DNA of 25,346 bases from an uncultured Bacteroidota bacterium (GCA_903819815.1 CAIJFC010000059.1:1-25346); one strand, 5' to 3'. Numbered from the stretch's first letter, positions 15,734 through 23,250 are shown. Numbers and translations are program-made. Notes: a model not told the origin generated them from the letters alone.

Positions 15734-16558
15734 TTAAACTGCCACTTCTCCTCGAATTCCTGGATGAGGATCATAACCTTCCAAAGTAAAATCTTCAAAT
15801 TTGAAATCGAAAATATTTTTTATCTCAGGGTTTAATATCATTTTGGGCAATTCTTTTACATCTCTTGAAAGTTGTAATTCCACTTGTTCAAAATGATTAT
15901 TGTAAATATGCGCATCGCCAAAAGTGTGAATAAATTCACCAACTTTTAATTCGCAAACTTGTGCAATCATCATTGTTAATAAGGCGTAAGAGGCAATATT
16001 AAATGGCACTCCTAAAAAGATATCAGCACTTCTTTGGTACAATTGACACGATAATTTACCTTCCGAAACATAAAATTGAAAAAAAGCATGACATGGTGGT
16101 AACGCTACTTTTCCGTTGGCTACATTTTCAGCAAATGATTTTGTAGTATCAGGAAGAACACTTGGGTTCCAGGCCGAAACTAACATTCTTCGGCTGTTTG
16201 GATTGGTTTTTAAAGCCTCAATGATTTCCGAAATTTGATCTATTTCTTCACTATTCCAATTGCGCCATTGGTGTCCATAAACAGGACCCAAATCGCCATT
16301 TTCATTTGCCCATTCGTCCCAAATTTTAACGCCATTTTCTTTTAAATAAGCAATATTAGTTTCGCCTTTTAAAAACCAAAGCAACTCATAAATAATTGAC
16401 TTAAGGTGCAATTTTTTAGTAGTAACCATTGGAAAACCTTCACTTAAGTCAAAACGCATTTGATATCCAAAAACACTTTTTGTTCCTGTTCCTGTTCGAT
16501 CTCCTTTTTGTGTTCCGTTTTTTAATACGTGTTTTACTAAGTCTAAATATTGCTTCAT
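15734..16558 (-). CDS. thyA: Thymidylate synthase
   Basis: 274 residues. Methylates dUMP to dTMP with methylene-tetrahydrofolate, producing dihydrofolate for FolA. The nucleophile is C156 in LPPCHAFFQFYV. Other signatures are RTGTGTKSVFG (21-31), GPVYGHQWRNW (91-101), the Arg pair in NSRRMLVSAWNP (121-132), QRSADIFLGVPFNIASYALL (175-194) and the C-terminal EGYDPHPGIRGEVAV. Compared with E. coli ThyA (264 residues) it has a small insertion before the active-site Cys (around TTKSFAENVANGK). It is transcribed with folA downstream. The 84-bp gap to the BFN gene shows no clear TAnnTTTG box. Confidence 0.98.
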   Translation of the reverse strand: MKQYLDLVKHVLKNGTQKGDRTGTGTKSVFGYQMRFDLSEGFPMVTTKKLHLKSIIYELLWFLKGETNIAYLKENGVKIWDEWANENGDLGPVYGHQWRNWNSEEIDQISEIIEALKTNPNSRRMLVSAWNPSVLPDTTKSFAENVANGKVALPPCHAFFQFYVSEGKLSCQLYQRSADIFLGVPFNIASYALLTMMIAQVCELKVGEFIHTFGDAHIYNNHFEQVELQLSRDVKELPKMILNPEIKNIFDFKFEDFTLEGYDPHPGIRGEVAV

Positions 16559-16642
16559 TCTTGATTTTATTTGGATACCCTGAATAATCGTTAATCGGTT
16601 TTTAAATTACATTTAAACGAATTAATGATTAAACAATTTTTA

Positions 16643-17266
16643 TTATTCTCTTTTTGATATTTCATCGCGAATTTTAGCTGCTTCGCGGTAATCTTCTTTT
16701 TCAACGGCATTCTCCAATAATTCAGCCAATTCAGTTAAACTATTTTTAGAATACGTGCTTCCGGTAACAGCATTTTCTTCTACTCCGAAGGCATTTGCAT
16801 TTGATAAACTTTCGTCCATTTCTTTAGGGCTATTTTCATCATCCATTAAATTAGTTTTCATGTAAATTCCCGCTTTATCAAGTATGTTTTTATAGGTAAA
16901 AATAGGAGCATTGAAACGCAATGCCAATGCTATTGCATCAGAAGTACGAGCATCAATGATCTCTTCGATTTTATCTCTTTCACATATAATACTTGAATAA
17001 AAAACGCCGTCAACTAGTTTATGAATAATGACTTGTTTCACAACAATTTCAAAACGTTCAGCAAAATTTTTAAACAAGTCGTGGGTAAGTGGGCGTGGAG
17101 GCTTTATTTCTTTTTCTAATGCGATTGCAATAGATTGAGCTTCGAATGCCCCAATTACAATTGGCAGTTTTCGATCACCATCAACCTCATTCAAGATCAA
17201 AGCGTAAGCTCCATTTTGAGTTTGGCTGTATGAAATTCCTTGAATTGTAAGTTTTACTAAGCTCAT
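16643..17266 (-). CDS. Bifunctional nuclease (BFN/DUF151) domain protein with C-terminal UVR motif
   Basis: 207 residues. The N-terminal BFN domain (DUF151) spans about 1-135, with LPIVIGAFEAQSIAIALE and the RTSDAIALALRFNAPIF segment that defines the family. A linker follows, then a UvrB/UvrC-type (UVR) helical motif at about 177-206 (LLENAVEKEDYREAAKIRDEI). BFN proteins in plants have been reported with nuclease activity, but the bacterial role is not settled. The UVR motif suggests protein contact, for example with Clp- or Uvr-type partners (inference). It starts a run leading to thyA-folA-menG-porT. A very good promoter ends only 5 bp before its ATG, implying a leaderless or near-leaderless mRNA. 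Confidence 0.88.
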   Translation of the reverse strand: MSLVKLTIQGISYSQTQNGAYALILNEVDGDRKLPIVIGAFEAQSIAIALEKEIKPPRPLTHDLFKNFAERFEIVVKQVIIHKLVDGVFYSSIICERDKIEEIIDARTSDAIALALRFNAPIFTYKNILDKAGIYMKTNLMDDENSPKEMDESLSNANAFGVEENAVTGSTYSKNSLTELAELLENAVEKEDYREAAKIRDEISKRE

Positions 17267-17271
17267 AGTTG

Positions 17272-17303
17272 CAAAAGTACAATGTATTAAATAAAGTTAC
17301 AAA
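17272..17303 (-). promoter_or_regulatory. Bacteroidota-type promoter of the BFN gene (TTTG-N20-TACTTTTG)
   Basis: On the minus strand a -33 TTTG (17303-17300) and a -7 TACTTTTG (17279-17272) are separated by exactly 20 bp, the canonical layout for the Bacteroidota primary sigma factor. Only 5 bp separate the -7 box from the ATG, so transcription should begin at or beside the start codon. Confidence 0.75.
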
Positions 17304-17314
17304 GAAATTTATCT

Positions 17315-17358
17315 AAAATAAAAAAGGCAACCAGAATTAAATAAACTTTGGCAACCTT
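17315..17358 (-). terminator. Rho-independent terminator after etfBA
   Basis: Read on the minus strand, AAGGTTGCCA (17358-17349) pairs with TGGTTGCCTT (17333-17324) through two G-U wobbles and one T-T mismatch, with a 15-nt loop. A T-rich tract (six T, then ATTTT) follows. It lies between the etfA stop and the BFN promoter, where a terminator is expected. The same words appear as a direct repeat of TGGCAACC-like sequence on the plus strand. Confidence 0.65.
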
Positions 17359-17380
17359 CTCTATTTGTGAAATCTATATT

Positions 17381-18358
17381 TTAATTAGTTGCTTTAAAAG
17401 CTTTTAATTTTTCGATCAATTTAGGTACAATTTCAAAAGCATCACCAACGATTCCATAGTCAGCAACTTTAAAAAATGGTGCTTCGGCATCCGTATTGAT
17501 TACTACTTTTACTTTTGAAGAATTGATTCCTGCTATGTGTTGAATGGCGCCTGAAACTCCTATAGCAATGTATAAATTAGCAGCTACAGGTTTCCCAGTT
17601 TGCCCTACATGCTCCCCGTGAGGACGCCATCCTAAATCAGAAACTGGTTTAGAACAAGCTGTCGCTGCCCCTAAAACGCCTGCTAATTCTTCGATCATTC
17701 CCCAGTTTTCAGGCCCTTTTAATCCTCGGCCTGCAGAAACTACAATATCGGCATCGGCGATAGTCACTTTTCCTGAAGCTTTTTCAACTGAAACTACTTT
17801 TACACCGAAATCAGCATCTTCAATCAAAGGGTTAAAATCTTCTGCGGTTAAACTAGATTTATTTTCAAAGATTCCATACGAATTTTTAGAAATACTAAGC
17901 ACTTTTATAGGTGTTGCAATTTCTGTTGTTACAAATGCTTTATTGGAAAATCCATTTCTTTTCACTTGAAACGGAGCTAAGTTTTGGGGAAGTCCAACTA
18001 CATTTGATGCAAATCCAGCTTCTAGTGAAATTGAAACTAGAGGGGCTAAATACAAACTATCTGTAGTAGATGATAAAATGATAACTGGTGAGTTTTCTTT
18101 TTGAGCCGCTTGCTTAATGACATCGGCATAGGCTTTGGCAGTAAATCCTGCTAATTTTGGATTGTTTACTTTCAGTACTTTATCCACTCCATAATTGGCT
18201 AATTCAGAAACATCATTTGCATTTATGGTGATTGCGGTTACAGAAGTCCCTAAAGATTCTGCTACTTTTTTAGCGTAGGAAGCCAATTCAAATGCCACTT
18301 TTTTTAATTTTCCTCCCGAAGCGTCGGGAGCAGATTCTGCGTATATTAATATTGCCAT
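17381..18358 (-). CDS. etfA: Electron transfer flavoprotein subunit alpha
   Basis: 325 residues. With EtfB it forms the FAD/AMP heterodimer that takes electrons from acyl-CoA and other dehydrogenases and passes them to ETF:quinone oxidoreductase. The N-terminal Rossmann-like domain covers about 1-195. The C-terminal FAD domain has SAGRGLKGPENWGMIEELAG (208-227), the redox-tuning segment WRPHGEHVGQTGKPVAANLY (244-263), IAIGVSGAIQHIAGINSSK (264-282) and NTDAEAPFFKVADYGIVGD. It lies 90 bp downstream of etfB in one transcript and is followed by a terminator hairpin. Confidence 0.97.
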   Translation of the reverse strand: MAILIYAESAPDASGGKLKKVAFELASYAKKVAESLGTSVTAITINANDVSELANYGVDKVLKVNNPKLAGFTAKAYADVIKQAAQKENSPVIILSSTTDSLYLAPLVSISLEAGFASNVVGLPQNLAPFQVKRNGFSNKAFVTTEIATPIKVLSISKNSYGIFENKSSLTAEDFNPLIEDADFGVKVVSVEKASGKVTIADADIVVSAGRGLKGPENWGMIEELAGVLGAATACSKPVSDLGWRPHGEHVGQTGKPVAANLYIAIGVSGAIQHIAGINSSKVKVVINTDAEAPFFKVADYGIVGDAFEIVPKLIEKLKAFKATN

Positions 18359-18448
18359 TTTTTTAATATTTTAAATTTTGAATGTTAAATTTTAAATGTT
18401 TTTGAAAACCAAATTCAACATTTATAATTTACAATTTATAATTATGTT
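18359..18448. repeat. AT-rich low-complexity spacer between etfB and etfA
   Basis: The spacer is nearly all A/T and built from recurring words such as AAATTTT, AATGTT and TTATAA, including TTATAATTTACAATTTATAA with matching ends. No ORF, promoter box or terminator is seen. It resembles the redundant spacer between fbaA and accD and sits inside an operon whose gene pair is normally close together. Confidence 0.45.
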
Positions 18449-19195
18449 TTAGATTACTTTAGCTTCGTTGTGTAATAAACTGATTAATTCATCCAAATTA
18501 TCAGCGCTAACTAATTTTACTGCCGATTTTGGAGCTGGTTTTTCAAATTTTATAGTAGCTGTTTTTGAATCAGTAGTAACAGGTTCTAAAATAGTTAATA
18601 CCTTAGTTCGTGCAGTCATAATTCCTCTCATGTTTGGAATACGTAGGTCTTTTTCTTCAACCAAACCTTTTTGACCTCCAATAATTAAGGGCAATTGAGC
18701 GCTTATAATTTCTTTTCCGCCGTCAATTTCTCTTGATGCTGTTACGGAACTTCCATCTACAGTTAAGGCAACACAAGAATTAATAAAGTTAAAACCCAAC
18801 AATCCTGCAATCATTCCAGGAACCATTCCTCCGTTATAATCCAAAGATTCTTTCCCTGCAATTACTAAATCGTAATTCCCATTTTTAATCACTTCGGCTA
18901 ATTGTTTTGCAACAAAATAGCCATCAGTTGGATTGGCATTTACTCTAATCGCTTCGTTAGCGCCTATTGCTAGTGCTTTTCTTAATGTTGGTTCTGTTTC
19001 TGGACCTCCAACATTTACAACAGTAACATTGGCTCCTTGTTGTTCTTGAAACCAAATAGCACGTGTTAAACCAAATTCATCATTTGGGTTGATTACAAAT
19101 TGAACGCCATTAGTGTCAAATTCAGAATCGCCATTGGTAAAATTAATTTTTGAAGTAGTATCAGGAACGTGGCTGATGCAAACTAATAGGTTCAT
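18449..19195 (-). CDS. etfB: Electron transfer flavoprotein subunit beta
   Basis: 248 residues. Partner of EtfA; binds AMP and, in the housekeeping type, has a structural role in the flavoprotein that carries electrons from beta-oxidation and amino-acid catabolism to the quinone pool. Seen: INPNDEFGLTRAIWF (35-49), VVNVGGPETEPTLRKALAIGANEAIRV with the alternating pattern typical of ETF-beta, the nucleotide loop IAGKESLDYNGGMVPGMIAGLL (112-133) and the family signature SREIDGGKEIISAQLP...GGQKGLVEEKDLRIPNMRGIM (154-193). First gene of the etfBA pair. A clean promoter is not visible; TAATTTAG upstream is one mismatch from the -7 consensus. Confidence 0.97.
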   Translation of the reverse strand: MNLLVCISHVPDTTSKINFTNGDSEFDTNGVQFVINPNDEFGLTRAIWFQEQQGANVTVVNVGGPETEPTLRKALAIGANEAIRVNANPTDGYFVAKQLAEVIKNGNYDLVIAGKESLDYNGGMVPGMIAGLLGFNFINSCVALTVDGSSVTASREIDGGKEIISAQLPLIIGGQKGLVEEKDLRIPNMRGIMTARTKVLTILEPVTTDSKTATIKFEKPAPKSAVKLVSADNLDELISLLHNEAKVI

Positions 19196-19261
19196 ATAAT
19201 ATAATTTTATAATGTATACTTTTTCGGCAACTAAATTAGTAAATAAATTAATTCAATTTAC

Positions 19262-19273
19262 TATGCGCGCATA
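19262..19273. promoter_or_regulatory. Perfect 12-bp palindrome between etfB and pdhB
   Basis: TATGCGCGCATA is self-complementary over all 12 bases and is GC-rich in its centre within an otherwise A/T spacer. It lies 67 bp upstream of etfB and 186 bp upstream of pdhB. It could be a binding site for a dimeric regulator, but no regulator gene is nearby. Confidence 0.3.
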
Positions 19274-19310
19274 TTATTTTTCAACAAAATAGCAATACTA
19301 AATCGATTTC

Positions 19311-19377
19311 GTAGCCCTGATTGAAGCGGCATCCCCCGCCCTTTGCGGGGATAAAGAGGAAAGCAGGAAAAAGCTCC
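19311..19377. ncRNA. GC-rich structured element, resembling a dispersed flavobacterial repeat (possibly Flavo-1 type)
   Basis: Within the 263-bp etfB-pdhB gap a compact GC-rich block stands out. A central hairpin pairs ATCCCCCGC (19331-19339) with GCGGGGAT (19345-19352) around a 5-nt loop with one bulged C. Outside it CCTG (19316-19319) pairs with CAGG (19364-19367), and AGC (19313-19315) with GCT (19373-19375), forming a nested structure with purine-rich internal loops. From memory it resembles a multi-copy element of flavobacterial intergenic regions, perhaps Rfam Flavo-1; this was not checked. The transcribed strand is not decidable here. It has no start codon frame or T-run. It ends 81 bp before the pdhB ATG and 45 bp before the pdhB -7 box, so it is probably outside the pdhB mRNA. 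Confidence 0.55.
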
Positions 19378-19395
19378 AAATAATTTTAAAGATTT

Positions 19396-19429
19396 TTGTG
19401 CTTAAAATGGTATAAAATATTTATTTTTG
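19396..19429 (+). promoter_or_regulatory. Bacteroidota-type promoter of pdhB
   Basis: A -33 TTG (19396-19398) and a -7 TATTTTTG (19422-19429) are separated by 23 bp, near the upper end of known spacing. The -7 box ends 29 bp before the pdhB ATG, giving a leader of about 20-25 nt with no Shine-Dalgarno sequence. Confidence 0.6.
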
Positions 19430-19458
19430 CTCAAAATTTAAGAAACACCTATAAATAG

Positions 19459-20439
19459 ATGAGAACTATACAATTTAGAGAAGCCATTTGTGAAGCGATG
19501 AGTGAGGAAATGCGACGCGATGAATCCATATATTTAATGGGTGAAGAAGTTGCTGAATACAATGGTGCTTACAAAGCTTCCAAAGGAATGCTAGCTGAAT
19601 TTGGTGAAAAGCGGGTTATTGATACGCCAATTGCTGAGTTAGGTTTTGCCGGAATCGCTGTAGGTTCTGCTATGAATGGCTGTCGTCCAATTGTGGAATA
19701 CATGACCTTCAATTTCTCGTTAGTTGGTATTGATCAAATTATTAATAATGCGGCTAAGATGCGTCAAATGTCGGCGGGACAATTTCCAATGCCAATGGTA
19801 TTTAGAGGTCCAACAGCATCTGCGGGTCAACTTGGTGCCACACACTCCCAAGCTTTTGAAAACTGGTTTGCCAATACTCCAGGATTAAAAGTGGTTGTTC
19901 CTTCAACTGTTTATGATGCTAAAGGGTTGTTGAAAGCGGCAATTCGCGATAACGATCCAGTAATTTTCATGGAATCGGAACAAATGTATGGTGATAAAGG
20001 AGAAGTGCCTGATGGCGATTATATTATTCCGCTTGGTGTTGCCGATATTAAAAGAGAAGGAACAGATGTAACCATTGTATCTTTTGGAAAAATTATTAAA
20101 GAGGCTCATATTGCTGCTGATGAATTGGCTAAAGAAGGAATTTCTTGTGAAATTATCGATTTAAGAACGGTTCGCCCAATGGATTATGATGCTATTTTAA
20201 CGTCGGTTAGAAAAACAAATAGATTGGTAGTTCTGGAAGAAGCGTGGCCTTTTGCAAGTGTTGCTTCAGAAATAACGTATATTGTTCAAGAAAGTGCATT
20301 CGACTTTTTAGATGCGCCAATTCAAAGAATCACCACTGCTGATACTCCTGCGCCCTATTCTCCAACATTATTGAAAGAATGGTTGCCAAACGCATCTGAT
20401 GTGGTAGCTGCAGTTAAAAAAGTAATGTATAAAAAATAA
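19459..20439 (+). CDS. pdhB: Pyruvate dehydrogenase E1 component subunit beta
   Basis: 326 residues. Beta chain of the alpha2-beta2 E1 enzyme that decarboxylates pyruvate using thiamine diphosphate and passes acetyl to lipoyl-E2. Signatures: MGEEVAEYNGAYKASKGM with the cofactor-activating Glu (E29/E30 region), VIDTPIAELGFAGIAVGSAM, FRGPTASAGQLGATHSQAFE (the His in THSQ is the conserved active-site His), and the C-terminal transketolase domain with DLRTVRPMDYDAI and VLEEAWPFASVASEI. The E1-alpha gene (pdhA) and E2 are not adjacent. Another branched-chain 2-oxoacid E1-beta is possible, but the sequence fits PdhB best. It is divergent from etfBA and followed by a terminator hairpin. Confidence 0.93.
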   Translation: MRTIQFREAICEAMSEEMRRDESIYLMGEEVAEYNGAYKASKGMLAEFGEKRVIDTPIAELGFAGIAVGSAMNGCRPIVEYMTFNFSLVGIDQIINNAAKMRQMSAGQFPMPMVFRGPTASAGQLGATHSQAFENWFANTPGLKVVVPSTVYDAKGLLKAAIRDNDPVIFMESEQMYGDKGEVPDGDYIIPLGVADIKREGTDVTIVSFGKIIKEAHIAADELAKEGISCEIIDLRTVRPMDYDAILTSVRKTNRLVVLEEAWPFASVASEITYIVQESAFDFLDAPIQRITTADTPAPYSPTLLKEWLPNASDVVAAVKKVMYKK

Positions 20440-20506
20440 TTTAAGGTTAAATAGTTAAGTTGTTTTTCCTCTAAAATTTTAACAGCTGTCGAATAATTAA
20501 AATTAC

Positions 20507-20514
20507 TATATTTG
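20507..20514 (+). promoter_or_regulatory. Candidate -7 promoter box for the DUF5686 gene
   Basis: TATATTTG is a full TAnnTTTG match that ends immediately before the terminator stem starting at 20515. Transcription from it would begin about 20519-20522, inside the left arm of the hairpin. No -33 TTG was found at standard distance. Confidence 0.5.
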
Positions 20515-20548
20515 AAACTTCATCAAAAAAAATGGTGAAGTTTTTTTT
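20515..20548 (+). terminator. Rho-independent terminator after pdhB
   Basis: AAACTTCA (20515-20522) pairs perfectly with TGAAGTTT (20536-20543). Two further pairs (T-G wobble and C-G) extend the stem inward around a 9-nt A-rich loop, and an eight-T run follows (20541-20548). It lies 76 bp after the pdhB stop and ends only 4 bp before the next start codon. Confidence 0.75.
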
Positions 20549-20552
20549 ATTT

Positions 20553-23045
20553 ATGAAATTCAAACTAGTTATCACCCTTTTTCTGATTTTGTCTTTTTAT
20601 GCCAATGCCCAAACTAAGGTAAGTGGGACTGTTATTGACGATAAAAATCAACCCGTTCCCTATGCCAATATTATGTTTAAAGGAACAAATGAAGGGGTAG
20701 TTTCCAATGAAGACGGGCGTTTTTATTTGGAGTCTAAACTACCCCATAAAGTGATTGTAGTTTCGTTTTCAGGATTTCAAACTAAAGAAGTTACCTTGCC
20801 AAAAGAGGTTAATTATGATTTTAAAATCAAAATTACCGATGGGGTAAAATTGAATGAAGTAGTAATTTATTCCGGAAAAACCTCCAAAAAAAATAACCCA
20901 GCAATCGACATCCTCAGAAAAATATGGGAGCACCGACGTAAAAATGGTTTGAGTCAGTTCAATCAATATGAAATGGAAAAGTACGAGAAATTGGAATTTG
21001 ATATGAATACCATTGACAGTGCTTTTATGAAAAGTAAGATCTTCAAGGGAATGGAATTTATTTTCAAACAGGTTGATACTTCAAAAGTTACGGGAAAAAC
21101 GTATTTGCCAATTTTTATAAACGAAGCGCTTTCCAATGTTTATGGAGATAATGTGAGAGGGAAAGTCAAAGAAATATTGAAAGCCAACAAAAACTCTGGG
21201 TTTAATTCGAACCAGCAAATAATTGAATTTGTTAAAGACCTTTATAATCAAAACGATATTTATAATAATTATCTGAATTTCTTTGACAAGAGTTTTACCA
21301 GCCCGCTTTCCAAAACCGGAATCGATGTATATAATTATGTTTTGAGAGACAGTTCGTTTATAGATAAAAAATGGTGTTATAATATTCTTTTTTATCCAAG
21401 ACGAAAAAACGAGCTGACTTTTAAAGGAGATTTTTGGGTCACCGATTCTACCTATGCCATCAAAAATATTACTATGGCTTCTACCAAAAGTGCGAATATC
21501 AACTGGGTAAAGGACATTTATTTAGAACAAGAATTTGAGGTAATGAACGACTCTGTTTTCTTGTTAACTCGCGATTATATGATGACCGATTTTGCTTTAA
21601 GCAAAAAAGAAACTTCCCGAGGTATGTATGGTAAAAGGACCACGCTTTACCGGAATCATCAATTTAATATAACTAAACCCGCTGATTTTTATAAAGAAGA
21701 AACATTTGATAAAGAGGAATCTATTTTCACTAAACCCGATGAATTTTGGGAAGAAAATCGATTTGAGAATTTAAATAAAGATGAAAAAGGCATCTATAAA
21801 ATGCTTGATACTTTACAAACCAATAGAAAATTCAAGCAATTATATAATGTTGTTACTATTTTAGGAAGTGGCTATTATAATGACGGTATTATTGATTATG
21901 GGCCCGTTTTATCAACCGTAGGATTTAATAATGTAGAAGGAATGCGATTGCGTATTGGAGGTCGAACCTATTTTGGGAACAACGATTTGTGGCGGATTCA
22001 GGCTTATACAGCCTATGGTTTTAAGGACAACAAAGTTAAATATGGTGTTTCTGGAAAATGGCTTTTAAATAGAAACAACCGATTAATTATTGAAGGGGGA
22101 ACCAGAAGAGATGTGGAACAAATAGGAGCTAGTTTAACAACTTCAAATGATGTTTTGGGACGAAGTTTTGCATCCTCATCATTATTTGCAGGTGGAAATA
22201 ATGGTAAATTGACCAACGTGAATTTTACCTCATTTGCAGTATACTTAGAGCCAGTTAAAAACTTGACTTTGCAAACAGGTTTCTCCTATAGAACCTTAGT
22301 TTCCGCTTCTCCAGAATTTAAATTAGACTATTACACTACGCTACCTGACGCATTGGGCAATGGAGGAATTTCAAGAGCCGACCTAAAACAATCGGAAGTT
22401 AATTTCCAAATTGATTATACTCCAGGGAGAAAACCAATAGGTTATGCGGTTGAACGACAAATAGTTAGCAGTCCGTATCCTAGATTTTTTATTAATTTTA
22501 GTCAAGGAATAAAAGGGTTTTTAAGTAGTGATTTTGATTATAAAAAAGTACAACTTTATTACAAACAACCCATGATTATTGGTTCATTAGGCGTTTTAAA
22601 TTCTACTATTGAATTAGGAAAAACCTATGGTGGTGTTCCACTAGGATTGATGAGTATTATTCCAGGAAACCAAACCTATTTTACCATTAGAAATACTTTT
22701 AACCTTTTAAATTTCTATGAATTTGAAGCCGATCAATATGCAACACTTCAATTAGAACATAATTTTGGAGGACGTATTTTTTCTCGAATCCCCTATTTTA
22801 GAAAATTAAATTGGAGAGAAACCATAGGAATTAGAGGTGCTTACGGAACAATTTCGGATGATAGTAGCGCTTTAAATGCTTCTGGAATAAACTATAGAGC
22901 ACCGGAAAATGTGTACTGGGAATACAATGCCGGAATAGGTAATATATTCAAAGTATTCAGAATAGAATTTAGTTGGAGAGGCTCCTACATTACTCCGCAA
23001 ACCAATAATTTTGGTATTAAAGGCTCGTTCGGATTCTTTTTCTAA
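20553..23045 (+). CDS. DUF5686 family protein with N-terminal carboxypeptidase-regulatory-like domain (outer membrane)
   Basis: 830 residues from the ATG at 20553. An in-frame ATG seven codons upstream lies inside the terminator hairpin and would precede the signal peptide, so it was not used. A signal peptide (MKFKLVITLFLILSFYANAQ) leads into a CarboxypepD_reg-like beta-sandwich at about 22-100 (VSGTVIDDKNQPVPYANIMF, VVSNEDGRFYLES). The DUF5686 region follows: an extracytoplasmic middle part, then a long C-terminal barrel-like section rich in alternating strands ending in FGIKGSFGFFF, an aromatic outer-membrane terminus. The family is common in Bacteroidota and its function is unknown; the architecture suggests a surface or transport role, which is inference. 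It is followed by a strong terminator 112 bp downstream. Confidence 0.85.
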   Translation: MKFKLVITLFLILSFYANAQTKVSGTVIDDKNQPVPYANIMFKGTNEGVVSNEDGRFYLESKLPHKVIVVSFSGFQTKEVTLPKEVNYDFKIKITDGVKLNEVVIYSGKTSKKNNPAIDILRKIWEHRRKNGLSQFNQYEMEKYEKLEFDMNTIDSAFMKSKIFKGMEFIFKQVDTSKVTGKTYLPIFINEALSNVYGDNVRGKVKEILKANKNSGFNSNQQIIEFVKDLYNQNDIYNNYLNFFDKSFTSPLSKTGIDVYNYVLRDSSFIDKKWCYNILFYPRRKNELTFKGDFWVTDSTYAIKNITMASTKSANINWVKDIYLEQEFEVMNDSVFLLTRDYMMTDFALSKKETSRGMYGKRTTLYRNHQFNITKPADFYKEETFDKEESIFTKPDEFWEENRFENLNKDEKGIYKMLDTLQTNRKFKQLYNVVTILGSGYYNDGIIDYGPVLSTVGFNNVEGMRLRIGGRTYFGNNDLWRIQAYTAYGFKDNKVKYGVSGKWLLNRNNRLIIEGGTRRDVEQIGASLTTSNDVLGRSFASSSLFAGGNNGKLTNVNFTSFAVYLEPVKNLTLQTGFSYRTLVSASPEFKLDYYTTLPDALGNGGISRADLKQSEVNFQIDYTPGRKPIGYAVERQIVSSPYPRFFINFSQGIKGFLSSDFDYKKVQLYYKQPMIIGSLGVLNSTIELGKTYGGVPLGLMSIIPGNQTYFTIRNTFNLLNFYEFEADQYATLQLEHNFGGRIFSRIPYFRKLNWRETIGIRGAYGTISDDSSALNASGINYRAPENVYWEYNAGIGNIFKVFRIEFSWRGSYITPQTNNFGIKGSFGFFF

Positions 23046-23157
23046 TAATTCAAATGATAATAAATTGTGTAACAAGTGATTTGTTTGAAAAATCCCCAAA
23101 AAAACTTTTAATAGTAACATTCTTTATAGAATAAATCAAAATAAATAACAAATATTC

Positions 23158-23193
23158 AAAAAAGCACTCTTCAAATGTGAATTGTGCTTTTTT
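23158..23193 (+). terminator. Rho-independent terminator between the DUF5686 gene and hppA
   Basis: AAAAAAGCAC (23158-23167) pairs perfectly with GTGCTTTTTT (23184-23193). An inner TTCA/TGAA stem (23170-23173 with 23178-23181) closes a 4-nt loop across a 2x2 internal loop. The T-run is part of the right arm. It lies upstream of the hppA -7 box, so it ends the DUF5686 transcript rather than attenuating hppA. Confidence 0.8.
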
Positions 23194-23210
23194 ATTTGTC
23201 ATGGTTTTCC

Positions 23211-23218
23211 TACCTTTG
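23211..23218 (+). promoter_or_regulatory. Candidate -7 promoter box for hppA
   Basis: TACCTTTG fully matches TAnnTTTG and lies 32 bp before the hppA ATG, just after the preceding terminator. Neither nearby TTG (12 or 26 bp upstream) has ideal spacing. Confidence 0.5.
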
Positions 23219-23250
23219 CAACCGATTATTAAATAACGAATAAATAGAAT

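Noticed and set aside
17324..17358. Direct repeat TGGCAACC-like words suggesting a tandem binding site
   Set aside because: The two copies also pair imperfectly on the minus strand and are followed by a T-run, so a terminator explains them better.
20532..20552. Upstream start for the DUF5686 gene
   Set aside because: That ATG is in the loop and arm of the pdhB terminator, and the signal peptide begins more naturally at the ATG at 20553.
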